Source: Oleiagrimonas sp963821885 (lineage in GTDB: Bacteria > Pseudomonadota > Gammaproteobacteria > Xanthomonadales > Rhodanobacteraceae). From it: DNA of 64,000 nt. Location of the stretch: positions 62,001-126,000 of the forward strand of contig CAWGFN010000003.1 in NCBI GenBank assembly GCA_963821885.1, in the 5' to 3' direction. The position numbers and the translations under genes are program-made. Shown in pieces: positions 42,951-51,249 of this stretch (within the stretch, counting starts at the first letter, position 1; each line of letters begins with the position of its first letter). A model generated the notes under the pieces. That model was given only the letters and a program-made list of their open reading frames with translations, made no database searches and was not told the DNA's origin.

Positions 42951-43679
42951 CTATTCCGCCAGCGCGTCGCGTTGCGCGGCGATCAGTTCGCCGATGCCCT
43001 TCTCGGCCAGGCCCAGCAGGGCGTCCATCTCGTCGCGGCGGAAGGCATGGCCCTCGGCGGTGCCCTGTACCTCGATGAAGCCGCCGCCGTCGTTCATGAC
43101 CACGTTCATGTCGGTGTCGCAGCTGGAATCCTCGGCGTAATCGAGGTCCAGCACCGGCATGCCCTGGTAGACGCCGACCGAGATCGCGGCGACGGCGCCG
43201 ATCACCGGATTGCGCTTGAGGTTCTCGCGCTTCATCAGCACGGAGACGGCATCGACCAGGGCCACGTAGGCGCCGGTGATGGCCGCCGTGCGGGTGCCGC
43301 CGTCGGCCTGCAGCACGTCGCAGTCCAGGGTGATCACGCGCTCGCCCAGTGCCTGGCGGTTGACGCAGGCGCGCAGGCTGCGTCCGATCAGGCGCTGGAT
43401 CTCCTGGGTGCGGCCGCTCTGCTTGCCGCGCGCGGCCTCGCGCGCCATGCGGCTGCCGGTGGAGCGCGGCAGCATGCCGTATTCGGCGGTGATCCAGCCT
43501 TCGCCCTTGCCGCGCAACCACGCCGGCACGCGGTCCTCGATGCTGGCCGTGCACAGCACGTGGGTGTCGCCGAAGCGCACCAGCACCGAACCTTCGGCAT
43601 GCTTGGTGTAGTGGCGTTCGATCGAGACCGCGCGCAGCTCGTCGGCGCGACGGCCGCTGGGTCGGGTGCTTTCGCTCAT
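42951..43679 (-). CDS. rph: Ribonuclease PH
   Basis: A 242-residue phosphorolytic 3'-5' exoribonuclease for tRNA 3'-end trimming. Typical start RPSGRRADELRAVSIERHYT; core motifs HAEGSVLVRFGDTHVLC, EGWITAEYGMLPRST, DCDVLQADGGTRTAAITGA and DLDYAEDSSCDTDMNVVM. Full length, unlike the truncated rph of some E. coli K-12 strains. It is divergent from yicC, the usual neighbour. Confidence 0.97.
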   Translation of the reverse strand: MSESTRPSGRRADELRAVSIERHYTKHAEGSVLVRFGDTHVLCTASIEDRVPAWLRGKGEGWITAEYGMLPRSTGSRMAREAARGKQSGRTQEIQRLIGRSLRACVNRQALGERVITLDCDVLQADGGTRTAAITGAYVALVDAVSVLMKRENLKRNPVIGAVAAISVGVYQGMPVLDLDYAEDSSCDTDMNVVMNDGGGFIEVQGTAEGHAFRRDEMDALLGLAEKGIGELIAAQRDALAE

Positions 43680-43826
43680 GGGCAGGGGGTTCCGTATGGG
43701 TGCGACAGACCGGCCATGATAACCGCATGCCGCATCGCGGGTTTCCGGGGCGTGTCGAATACGACATTGGGCAGGCGCGGCGCGAAGCGTTTACCATGGC
43801 GCCCTTCACATCCCGGATGGCACGCC

Positions 43827-44687
43827 ATGATCCGCAGCATGACCGCCTATGCGTCGGCCGAGGCCAACGGCCCGCTCGGCACGCTGGTGTGCGAATTGCG
43901 CACGGTCAATCACCGTTACCTGGAACAGAGCCCGCGCCTGCCCGATGAGCTGCGTGCGTTCGAGTCCCAGGTGCGCGAAATCGTGTCCGGCAGGCTTTCG
44001 CGCGGCAAGGTCGACATCACCGTGCGCGTGCGCGGCGAAGATCGCGCCGAGGCGCTGGAAGTCAATCTCGCCCTGCTGCAGCGCCTGTCTGAACTTCACC
44101 ATGAGATGGCCGGGCAGTTTCCGGGGCTGACGGTGCAGGGCACCGAACTGCTGCGTTTTCCCGGCGTGCTGCGCCAGCCGGAAGTCGACCGTGACGTGCT
44201 GCAGGCCACCCTGGCCACGGCCCTCGGCCAGGCGCTGGACGCGCTGACCGCGACCCGCGAGCGCGAAGGCGACAAGCTGGCCGCGCTGATCGCCGAACGG
44301 CTGGATGCCATCGAGGCCATCGTCGCCCGGGTGCGGGAGATGATGCCTGCGATCCGCGAGGGCCTGCGCGCGAGGCTGGAGGCGCGCCTGGCCGACCTCA
44401 AGCAACCGGCCGACCCCGGGCGGCTGGAGCAGGAGCTGGTGCTGCAGATCACCCGCGCCGATGTCGACGAGGAGCTCGATCGCCTGGACGCGCACATCGC
44501 CGAGGCGCGTCGCGTGCTGGGCCTGGACGAGCCGGTCGGGCGACGACTGGATTTCCTCATGCAGGAATTCAACCGCGAGGCCAATACGCTCGGTTCCAAG
44601 GCCGTCGACACCCGCAGCACCAACGCCGCGGTGGAGCTGAAGGTGCTCATCGAGCAGATGCGCGAACAGGTGCAGAACATCGAATGA
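43827..44687 (+). CDS. yicC: YicC family endoribonuclease-like protein
   Basis: A 286-residue YicC/YloC protein. It has the family start MIRSMTAYASAEANGPLGTL, LRTVNHRYLEQSPRLPDELR and the C-terminal VDEELDRLDAHIAEARRVL, RRLDFLMQEFNREANTLGSK. YicC of E. coli has been reported to act as an endoribonuclease; I carry that over only as family knowledge. It usually precedes gmk directly; here about 740 bases of repeats separate them. Confidence 0.93.
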   Translation: MIRSMTAYASAEANGPLGTLVCELRTVNHRYLEQSPRLPDELRAFESQVREIVSGRLSRGKVDITVRVRGEDRAEALEVNLALLQRLSELHHEMAGQFPGLTVQGTELLRFPGVLRQPEVDRDVLQATLATALGQALDALTATREREGDKLAALIAERLDAIEAIVARVREMMPAIREGLRARLEARLADLKQPADPGRLEQELVLQITRADVDEELDRLDAHIAEARRVLGLDEPVGRRLDFLMQEFNREANTLGSKAVDTRSTNAAVELKVLIEQMREQVQNIE

Positions 44688-44754
44688 GCATGCCCATGCC
44701 GATGCTTGCCCGTGGCGCCGTTTCAGCGGCCTGGTGTTGTCGGGACTCGGGGTT

Positions 44755-45400
44755 CGGTACCCGGTACCCGGTACCCGGTACCCGAGGGGTCGGAGCCGTT
44801 TCCGTACGGCTATCGACGCTCGCCTCGACCAGGGCGGCTCGTTGGACCCGGCCGCACGTTCGTCTGTTCCGGTTCACGGTACCCGGGACCCGGTACCCGG
44901 TACCCGGGCGATCGGAGCTGTTGCCGTACGGCTATCGATGCTCGCCTCGACCAGGGCGCCCCGTTGGACCCGGCCACAAAAGGACTTCTTCCGGGTCCCG
45001 GGTCCCGGGTCCCGGGTCCCGAGGGGCCGGAGCTGTTGCCGTACGGCTATCGATGCTCGCCTCGACCAGGGCGGCTCGTTGGACCCGGCCGCACGTTCGT
45101 CTGTTCCGGTTCACGGTACCCGGGACCCGGTACCCGGTACCCGGGCGATCGGAGCTGTTGCCGTACGGCTATCGATGCTCGCCTCGACCAGGGTGCCCCG
45201 TTGGACCTGGCCGCATAATCACCGCTTCCGGTACCCGGGACCCGGGACCCGGTACCCGAGGGGTCGGAGCCGTTTCCGTACGGCTATCGACGCTCGCCTC
45301 GACCAGGACGGCTCGTTGGACCCGGCCACAAAAGGACCTCTTCCGGGTCCCGGGTCCCGGGTCCCGAGTCCCGAGTCCCGAATCCCGGGTCCCGAATCCC
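44755..45400. repeat. Five-copy repeat with 237-bp higher-order period before gmk
   Basis: A unit of roughly 118 bp contains CGGAGCYGTTKCCGTACGGC, then TATCGAYGCTCGCCTCGACC, a Pro/Gly-like spacer and a run of GGTACCCG or GGGTCCCG. Copies start at about 44791, 44913, 45028, 45150 and 45265. Spacings alternate 122 and 115 bp, so the array is really a 237-bp dimer repeated two and a half times. Alternate copies share variants (GCACGTTCGTCTG versus ACAAAAGGACTTCTTCCG). The 742 bases between yicC and gmk hold no supported gene. Confidence 0.88.
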
Positions 45401-45429
45401 GAGCCCCGAAACACGCAAGTGCTCCCATC

Positions 45430-46059
45430 ATGAACAAGGCCACAAGAACGCTGTTCGTGGTCGCCGCGCCCTCCGGCGCCGGCAAGTCGACCCTGGTCAA
45501 CGCGCTGCTCGAGCGCGAGACGGAGATCTCGCTGTCGATCTCGCATACCACGCGTCCTCCGCGTCCGGGCGAGGCTTACGGCGAGCACTACTATTTCGTC
45601 GATCGCGCCACCTTCGAGCAGGAGGTCGCCGAGGGCATCTTTCTCGAACATGCCGAGGTGCACGGCAACCTCTACGGCACTTCGCGGCGTACCGTCGAAG
45701 GCCTGCTGGGGCAGGGGCTCGACGTGCTGCTGGAGATCGACTGGCAGGGCGCGCGGCAGATTCGCGAGGCCATGCCCAATTGCGTGAGCGTGTTCATCCT
45801 GCCGCCCTCGCGCGCCGAGCTGGAGCGTCGCCTGCGCGGGCGCGCCTCGGACAGCGCGGAGGTGATCGATCGCCGACTGCGTAATTCGCGCGGCGAGATC
45901 GAGCATGCCCACGAATTCGACTACATCATCGTCAACGACCGTTTCGAGGACGCGCTGGCCGACCTGCAGGCCATCGTGCGCGCCGAGCGCCTGCGCATGC
46001 CGCTCAAGCGTGAACGCCACGAGGCGCTGATCGCCGAGCTGCTTGAAAGCCGCACGTAA
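45430..46059 (+). CDS. gmk: Guanylate kinase
   Basis: A 209-residue GMP kinase: GMP plus ATP gives GDP. The P-loop is VAAPSGAGKSTLVNALLE; SISHTTRPPRPGE and VHGNLYGTSRRTVE form the GMP site; LLEIDWQGARQIR is also typical. The ATG at 45430 gives the conserved short N-terminus; a frame open to 44734 only reads the repeats. In most relatives rpoZ-spoT follow at once, but here the mla cluster intervenes. Confidence 0.96.
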   Translation: MNKATRTLFVVAAPSGAGKSTLVNALLERETEISLSISHTTRPPRPGEAYGEHYYFVDRATFEQEVAEGIFLEHAEVHGNLYGTSRRTVEGLLGQGLDVLLEIDWQGARQIREAMPNCVSVFILPPSRAELERRLRGRASDSAEVIDRRLRNSRGEIEHAHEFDYIIVNDRFEDALADLQAIVRAERLRMPLKRERHEALIAELLESRT

Positions 46060-46176
46060 GACGGCGCCGATATCCTTCACTCAGCCGGCGTTCCGTTTCG
46101 GGATCGTAGCGTTCGCCGGTCCGTGCCCTGGGGGCGCTGGTCGCAGTCCGTGGCCTGGGCTATCTTTGGAACCCTT

Positions 46177-47019
46177 ATGACCGACGCTTCCGCATCCTCC
46201 GAATCCACGCCTGCCGACGACGTGCTGGTCCGCGTGCGCGGACTGACCACGCGTTTTGGCACCCGTGCCGTGTTCGATGGCATGGACCTGGACATCCCGA
46301 AGGGCAAGATCACCGCCATCATGGGCCCCAGCGGCACGGGCAAGACCACCCTGCTCAAGCACATCACCGGCCAGATGCGCGCCGACGAGGGCGAATTGTG
46401 GGTCGACGGCAGGGACGTGGCCAAGCTCTCGCGCGAGGACCTCTACGAACTGCGCGAGCGCATCGGCTACCTGTTCCAGAATTCCGCGCTGCTGACCGAT
46501 TTCGATGTCTACGAGAACATCGCCTTCCCCTTGCGCCAGCACACCAAGCTGCCCGAGGAGCTGATCCGCAACATCGTGCTGACCAAGCTGCAGGCGGTCG
46601 GCCTGCGTGGCGCCGCGAAACTGTTTCCCAGCGAGCTGTCCGGCGGCATGGCGCGGCGCGTGGCGCTGGCGCGCGCGATCGTGTTCGATCCGATGCTGAT
46701 CCTCTACGACGAGCCGTTCGTGGGTCTGGACCCGATCGCCCTGAACCAGGTGCTCAAGCTGATCCGCACGCTCAACCAGACGCTGGGCATCACCAGCGTG
46801 CTGGTGGCCCACGAGCTGGCCGCGGTCAAGCAGATCGCCGACCAAGTGATCCTGATCGCCAACGGCAAGGTGGTCGCCTCGGGCCACCCGGGGGACATCG
46901 CCGACGATGGATCGCCGTGGACGCGTCAGTTCTTCGGTGGCGAACCCGACGGCCCGGTGCCGTTCCATTATCCGGCGGGCGACTACGCCACCGAGCTGGG
47001 CCTGGGAGAAACCGCATGA
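46177..47019 (+). CDS. mlaF: Phospholipid ABC transporter ATP-binding protein MlaF
   Basis: A 280-residue ATPase of the MlaFEDB inner-membrane complex, which keeps the outer membrane asymmetric by moving phospholipids. Walker A is GPSGTGKTT, the Q loop is near YLFQNSALLTD, the signature is LSGGMARRVALARA, Walker B is LILYDEPFVGLDP and the switch His lies in VAHELAAV. The extended C-terminus (FFGGEPDGPVPFHYPAG) is typical of MlaF and contacts its partner. Its stop overlaps the mlaE start by four bases. Confidence 0.95.
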   Translation: MTDASASSESTPADDVLVRVRGLTTRFGTRAVFDGMDLDIPKGKITAIMGPSGTGKTTLLKHITGQMRADEGELWVDGRDVAKLSREDLYELRERIGYLFQNSALLTDFDVYENIAFPLRQHTKLPEELIRNIVLTKLQAVGLRGAAKLFPSELSGGMARRVALARAIVFDPMLILYDEPFVGLDPIALNQVLKLIRTLNQTLGITSVLVAHELAAVKQIADQVILIANGKVVASGHPGDIADDGSPWTRQFFGGEPDGPVPFHYPAGDYATELGLGETA

Positions 47020-47789
47020 ACGCGCAGGTCAAGCGTCGCAACCTCCTGCTCGACGGCCTGGCGCAGATCGGCGACGCCGGCCTGTTCCTGCCCACGCTGC
47101 TGGCGGCCGTGCCGCGCAGCCTGCGCTATTTCCGCGAGATCGTGCGCCAGATCTGGTTCACCGGCGCCATGAGCCTGATCATCATCATGACCTGCGGCCT
47201 GTTCGTGGGCATGGTGCTGGCCCTGCAGCTCTATCACGTGCTGGCGATCTTCGGCGGCACCGCCTCGACCGGCACGGTGGTCGCGCTGTCGGTGTATCGC
47301 GAGCTCGGTCCGGTGGTCACGGCGCTCCTTTTCGCCGGCCGCGCCGGCACCTCGATGACCGCCGAGATCGGCCTGATGCGCGCCACCGACCAGCTGTCGG
47401 CCATGGAAATGATGGCTGTCGACCCGATCGCCTACGTGATCACGCCGCGCTTCATCGCCGGCGTCATCGCCATGCCGCTGCTGTGCTGCGTGTTCTCGGC
47501 CATGGCCATCTTCGGCGGGCACCTGATCGGGGTGACCTGGCTGGGCATCGACAACGGCACCTTCTGGTCCAACATGACCTCCAACGTCGAGGTCTGGAAG
47601 GACGTGATCGACGGCGTGCTGTGGAAGGGCCTGGCCTTCGGCGGCGTGGTCACGCTTATCGCCGTTCACCAGGGCTACACCACTCCACCCACCAGCGAGG
47701 GCGTGGCCTATGCCACCACCCGTACCGTGGTGGCCTCGTCGATTGCCATCCTGGCGCTCGATTTCGTGCTCACCGCGTTCATGATGTGA
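47016..47789 (+). CDS. mlaE: Phospholipid ABC transporter permease MlaE
   Basis: A 257-residue permease with an N-terminal interface helix and five to six hydrophobic segments (SLIIIMTCGLFVGMVLALQL, GPVVTALLFAGRAGTS, FIAGVIAMPLLCCVFSAMAI, SSIAILALDFVLTAFMM). MlaE marks are ELGPVVTALLFAGRAGTSMTAEIG, here split between segments, and MRATDQLSAMEMMAVDP. It forms the membrane core of MlaFEDB. ATGA overlap with mlaF indicates coupled translation. Confidence 0.95.
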   Translation: MNAQVKRRNLLLDGLAQIGDAGLFLPTLLAAVPRSLRYFREIVRQIWFTGAMSLIIIMTCGLFVGMVLALQLYHVLAIFGGTASTGTVVALSVYRELGPVVTALLFAGRAGTSMTAEIGLMRATDQLSAMEMMAVDPIAYVITPRFIAGVIAMPLLCCVFSAMAIFGGHLIGVTWLGIDNGTFWSNMTSNVEVWKDVIDGVLWKGLAFGGVVTLIAVHQGYTTPPTSEGVAYATTRTVVASSIAILALDFVLTAFMM

Positions 47790-47859
47790 GGATCGATGCC
47801 ATGCGCCGGAATGTCCGTTCCACCCTTTCGAATACACAGATTTCACCGAGGATGATGCC

Positions 47860-48336
47860 GTGACCCAGAGACGCTCCTATGCCGTCGGCACCGGCCTGTT
47901 CATCGTGCTGGGCTTCGCCGCGCTGGCCTATCTGGCGACCCAGACCACGTCGCTGGTCAACATGCACGAGGGCGCGACCTACACCGTCAAGGCGCGCTTC
48001 ACCAACGTCGGCCAGCTCAAGGACCGGGCGCCGGTGAAGATGGCCGGCGTGCGCATCGGTTCGGTGGCCTCGATCCAGCTCGAGCCGGCCAGGCTCGACG
48101 CGCTGGTGACCCTGGACATCGACAAGCGCTTCAACCAGATCCCGTCCGACTCCTCGGCGTCGATATTAACCAGCGGTTTATTGGGTGATCAGTACATTGG
48201 CATCCAGCCGGGCGGCGCACCGGACAACCTCAAGAATGGCGACCAGGTGATCCTGACCCAGTCGGCGATCCAGCTCGAGGACCTGATCGGCAAGTTCCTG
48301 GTCAATGGTTCGCCGAGCGACAAGAAGAACAAGTGA
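47860..48336 (+). CDS. mlaD: Outer-membrane lipid asymmetry MCE protein MlaD
   Basis: A 158-residue protein with one N-terminal membrane helix (VGTGLFIVLGFAALAYLA) and a single MCE domain (YTVKARFTNVGQLKDRAPVK, GVRIGSVASIQLE, SILTSGLLGDQYIGIQPGG). MlaD forms a hexameric ring with a hydrophobic pore that passes lipid between MlaC and MlaE. The start is GTG with GAGG upstream, 70 bases after mlaE. The short polar tail ends SPSDKKNK. Confidence 0.95.
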   Translation: MTQRRSYAVGTGLFIVLGFAALAYLATQTTSLVNMHEGATYTVKARFTNVGQLKDRAPVKMAGVRIGSVASIQLEPARLDALVTLDIDKRFNQIPSDSSASILTSGLLGDQYIGIQPGGAPDNLKNGDQVILTQSAIQLEDLIGKFLVNGSPSDKKNK

Positions 48337-48380
48337 CCCGGCGTCCGCCGCCGTCCATCCGTACCGGAGCCACGCTCATC

Positions 48381-49067
48381 ATGAAATTACGTCCGCTGCT
48401 TCTCGTCCTGGCCCTCGCGGTGCCGGGGACGACCTTCGCTTTGCCGATGCAGGCGCAGCCGCAGAGCGCCGCCACGCCGGCGGCGTCGCTGCCGGCCGAC
48501 GCGCCGCCGCAGGAGGTGGTCCAGGCGATCGTGCAGCAACTCGCCAACGCCATCGACGGGCACCGCGAGGAGCTCAAGAAGGACAAGAACAAGCTGATCG
48601 GCATCATCGACGGCATCTTCCTGCCGCACTTCGATATCGACTACGCCTCGATCGTGGTGCTGGGTCGCCATGCGCGCGAGGCCACGCCGGACCAGCGCGA
48701 GCGCTTCGCCAAGGCGTTCTACGACTCCATCACCCACCGATACGCCGAGGGCCTGCTCAACTACACCAAGGGCAGCGTCAAGGTATTGCCGTTCCGCGGC
48801 GAGCTTGACCCCCAGCGCACCATGGTGCGCACCCAGGTGATGCTCGACGACGGCAAGACCATCGCCGTCGATTACGTGTTCCGCCGCACTTCGGACGGCG
48901 AGTGGAAGGCCTGGGACGTGGTCATCGAGGGCATCTCCTACATCACCAACTACCGCGCCCAGGTGGATGCCGAGATCCGCAAGTCGGGCATCGAGTCGCT
49001 GATCCAGCGCCTGGAAACGCATGGCGCCGAGACCCTCGACAGCATGCAGAAGGACGCGGGCAGCTGA
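48381..49067 (+). CDS. mlaC: Periplasmic phospholipid-binding protein MlaC
   Basis: A 228-residue secreted protein: signal peptide MKLRPLLLVLALAVPGTTFA, then the Tol-Toluene-tolerance (Ttg2) fold with IIDGIFLPHFDIDYASIVVL, FYDSITHRYAEGLLNY, VDYVFRRTSDGEWKAWDVVI and EGISYITNYRAQVD. It ferries phospholipid between MlaA at the outer membrane and MlaFEDB. The ATG at 48381 gives a clean signal peptide; a GTG at 48333 would spoil it. Its stop overlaps mlaB. Confidence 0.95.
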   Translation: MKLRPLLLVLALAVPGTTFALPMQAQPQSAATPAASLPADAPPQEVVQAIVQQLANAIDGHREELKKDKNKLIGIIDGIFLPHFDIDYASIVVLGRHAREATPDQRERFAKAFYDSITHRYAEGLLNYTKGSVKVLPFRGELDPQRTMVRTQVMLDDGKTIAVDYVFRRTSDGEWKAWDVVIEGISYITNYRAQVDAEIRKSGIESLIQRLETHGAETLDSMQKDAGS

Positions 49068-49366
49068 TGCCGGCCCTGGCCTGCCGCGTCGAACAGCCGC
49101 AGCCGGACACCCTGGCACTGTCCGGCGAGCTGCGCTTCACCACGGTCGCGCCGGTGCTCGAACGCGCCCGGTCGCTGGTCGCCGGCGGCGCCGTGCGTAC
49201 CCTGGACCTGTCCGGCGTGCGCGGCGCCGACAGCGCGGGCCTGGCCTGCGTGCTCTCGTTGATGGCGCTCGCCCACCGCGCGCATGGCCGGATGCAGGTG
49301 CGCAACGTGCCGGCGAGCCTGCGTCGCCTGGCCGCGGTGAGCGACGTCGAGGCGTGGCTGGACTGA
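49067..49366 (+). CDS. mlaB: STAS domain protein MlaB
   Basis: A 99-residue STAS domain protein, the small cytoplasmic partner that stabilises MlaF in the Mla complex. Key piece: VRTLDLSGVRGADSAGLACV, with the conserved D-S-A-G-L turn. It starts at an ATG that shares one base with the mlaC stop (TGATG), completing the order mlaF-E-D-C-B. Length and place are typical. Confidence 0.92.
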   Translation: MPALACRVEQPQPDTLALSGELRFTTVAPVLERARSLVAGGAVRTLDLSGVRGADSAGLACVLSLMALAHRAHGRMQVRNVPASLRRLAAVSDVEAWLD

Positions 49367-49791
49367 GATCGCCCGCGGCCTGACGGCATGCCCGGGAGCG
49401 CCCCGGTACGGAATCCGTCGAGGATCCCGGCGGCATCAGCCCCCCCAATGTGCATGACCCGATCGCGCCCTTCGGGGCACTGGCCGTGGACGAGCACGCA
49501 ATGTCGCGGCGCATGCGCGGACGCGCATGCCTTGCGGGTGATCGGGACGGACGGCGGGATGCAGGCCATCGCCGATGCAGCGCCGTGGTGCGCGGCCATC
49601 GTCACAGCGTGGCGTGTTTGGCCCCGCTGGCCGGCAGGCGTGCAGGATGCGATGCGCGGCCGGCGCGAGCCCGCACGAGAGTCCGGGGTGCGCGCGGGAT
49701 TTCAGGTTCGGCCGCAGACTGGATGCCGGCCATGGGCTGCCGTGCCTGCCGCGGAGATTCGGGCGGCAGGCCATGCGCGTGATGGATCCGG
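49367..49791. other. Intergenic space between convergent mlaB and mlaA
   Basis: I see no supported gene, RNA or clear terminator in these 425 bases. Open frames on both strands give only Arg/Ala/Pro-rich shadows without ribosome sites. It contains GCATGCGCGGACGCGCATGC (about 49511-49531), an imperfect palindrome. mlaA, the outer-membrane partner of the same pathway, is read towards this space from the other side. Confidence 0.4.
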
Positions 49792-50673
49792 TCAGCGCGG
49801 ACCGCCGCTGGAGGTCGCGTGGGCGGGCGCCGCTGGCGCCGCGTCCTGGGCCGCTTTCTTGTCCTTGCGCGACTTCTCCCAGGCGTGCTGCTGCTTGAGC
49901 AGCTCGTCGGGGTCGAAGCCCGGCTGGTCCAGGCCCTGCATGCGATCGATCACCGCCGACGGCGGATTGCCGTCATACAGTTTGTACACGCGCTGCTGGC
50001 GGTACGCGTCGCGCAGGAACACGTAAGGATCGTAGGCCGACTTCAGGAAGCTCTCGGCATCGATGGCGCGCGAGCGCAGCGACACCAGGTACAGCATCTG
50101 TGGCAGATACTCCTGGCCGTGCTTGAGGCTGTCCTGGTTGCGCGCGTAGATCGACAGCGGATCGAAGAAGTAGCTGTCCACCGGCAGGCGCCAGACGTCG
50201 CGGCCGGTCGTCGGTCCGACCAGGGGCAGCATCAGGTAGGGACCGTCGGGCACGCCCCAGCGCGCCAGGGTGATGCCGAAATCGGTGTCGTCCAGCGGCA
50301 GGCCCATGCGGCTGGCCGGGTCGAAGAAGCCGCCCAGGCCCAGGGTCAGGTTGATCAGGAAGCGCGCGCTGGCCGACAGTGCCTTTTTGGGCCGGGCCTG
50401 CAGCAGGTCGTTGGCCGCGGTCACCGGCATGCGGATATTGGTGAAGAAGTCGTTGATCGAACGGCGCACCGGCGGGTTGGTGATCTTGCGATAACCCACC
50501 GCCACCGGCCGGATCACGGCCTTGTCGACCGTATCGTTGAAGGCATAGACCTTGCGGTTGAACTTCTCGTAGGGGTCGTCCGTGCGGGGTTTGGCGATGG
50601 CGCAGCCGGCCAGGGCGACGATGGCGGCCAGCAGTGCGACGCGGCGCAGGTTCTGCATCGTGGGTGAACGCAT
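49792..50673 (-). CDS. mlaA: Outer-membrane lipoprotein MlaA (VacJ)
   Basis: A 293-residue lipoprotein with lipobox LAGC (Cys24) and the VacJ fold: DDPYEKFNRKVYAFNDTVDK, ARFLINLTLGLGGFFDPASR, ARWGVPDGPYLMLPLVGPTT and YPxVFLRDAYRQQ-like SAYDPYVFLRDAYRQQ. It sits in the outer membrane, removes phospholipid from the outer leaflet and gives it to MlaC. The C-terminus carries a Lys/Ala-rich tail. The ATG at 50673 is taken; an ATG five codons in is also possible. It is convergent with mlaFEDCB and divergent from rpoZ. Confidence 0.93.
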   Translation of the reverse strand: MRSPTMQNLRRVALLAAIVALAGCAIAKPRTDDPYEKFNRKVYAFNDTVDKAVIRPVAVGYRKITNPPVRRSINDFFTNIRMPVTAANDLLQARPKKALSASARFLINLTLGLGGFFDPASRMGLPLDDTDFGITLARWGVPDGPYLMLPLVGPTTGRDVWRLPVDSYFFDPLSIYARNQDSLKHGQEYLPQMLYLVSLRSRAIDAESFLKSAYDPYVFLRDAYRQQRVYKLYDGNPPSAVIDRMQGLDQPGFDPDELLKQQHAWEKSRKDKKAAQDAAPAAPAHATSSGGPR

Positions 50674-50710
50674 GAAGTACCGCCATGTCCAATATGAACC
50701 GGAGAGTTTA

Positions 50711-50718
50711 ATTATAAT
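50711..50718. promoter_or_regulatory. Shared -10 box between mlaA and rpoZ
   Basis: ATTATAAT is its own reverse complement, so a perfect TATAAT is read on both strands in the 169-base space between divergent mlaA and rpoZ. No good -35 hexamer is seen 17 bases away on either side. It stands out as an AT-rich island in very GC-rich DNA. It may serve either or both genes. Confidence 0.45.
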
Positions 50719-50842
50719 GGGCGATGCTTTCCAGTCGCTTACGCCGGACGAACGGGTGCGTCCGCCGTCATTGCCAGCCCGCGGCGTCGGCAGCTACACT
50801 TCCCAACCTGAGTAAGTCTCTTTTTTTCCAAGGAATTCAAGC

Positions 50843-51136
50843 ATGGCCCGCATTACCGTCGAGGACTGCCTGCAGGTGGTCGACAATCGTTTTGAATTGG
50901 TGCTCATGGCGACCCGCCGCGCGCGCCAGCTGGCCAATGGCGCCGACGCCCTGGTCGAACCCGAGCACGACAAGCCCACGGTGCTGGCGTTGCGCGAGAT
51001 CGCCGACGAGCGCATCGACGAAGCCACCATCGACGAGCTCGATCGCGCCGAGCGCGAGCGCGCCGAGCGCGAGGCCCTCGAGTGGGCCGCTGCCGAAGTC
51101 GACGAGGAAGCGGCGGCCAAGGCCCCGGAAGAGTAA
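50843..51136 (+). CDS. rpoZ: RNA polymerase omega subunit
   Basis: A 97-residue omega subunit, which helps assemble the beta' subunit and is part of a ppGpp-binding site in proteobacteria. Recognised from MARITVEDCLQVVDNRFEL, VLMATRRARQLANGADALV and KPTVLALREIADERI, then a Glu/Ala-rich tail. AAGGAATT lies before the ATG. spoT follows after 113 bases, the usual coupling with ppGpp metabolism. Confidence 0.97.
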   Translation: MARITVEDCLQVVDNRFELVLMATRRARQLANGADALVEPEHDKPTVLALREIADERIDEATIDELDRAERERAEREALEWAAAEVDEEAAAKAPEE

Positions 51137-51249
51137 GCCATGCATCGTTGCCGCCGCAGCCCGCCGATCGACCGGCCCCCGCGCGTGGCGGCGCATGCGA
51201 CTGGCGGCGGTCGACGGAGGCCGGCGGCCTGATCGGCCGTCGCGTGCGC

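Noticed and set aside
49436..49774. 112-codon frame between mlaB and mlaA
   Set aside because: Cys/Arg/Pro/His-rich, no ribosome site, and overlaps equally long frames on the other strand; nothing distinguishes it from chance.
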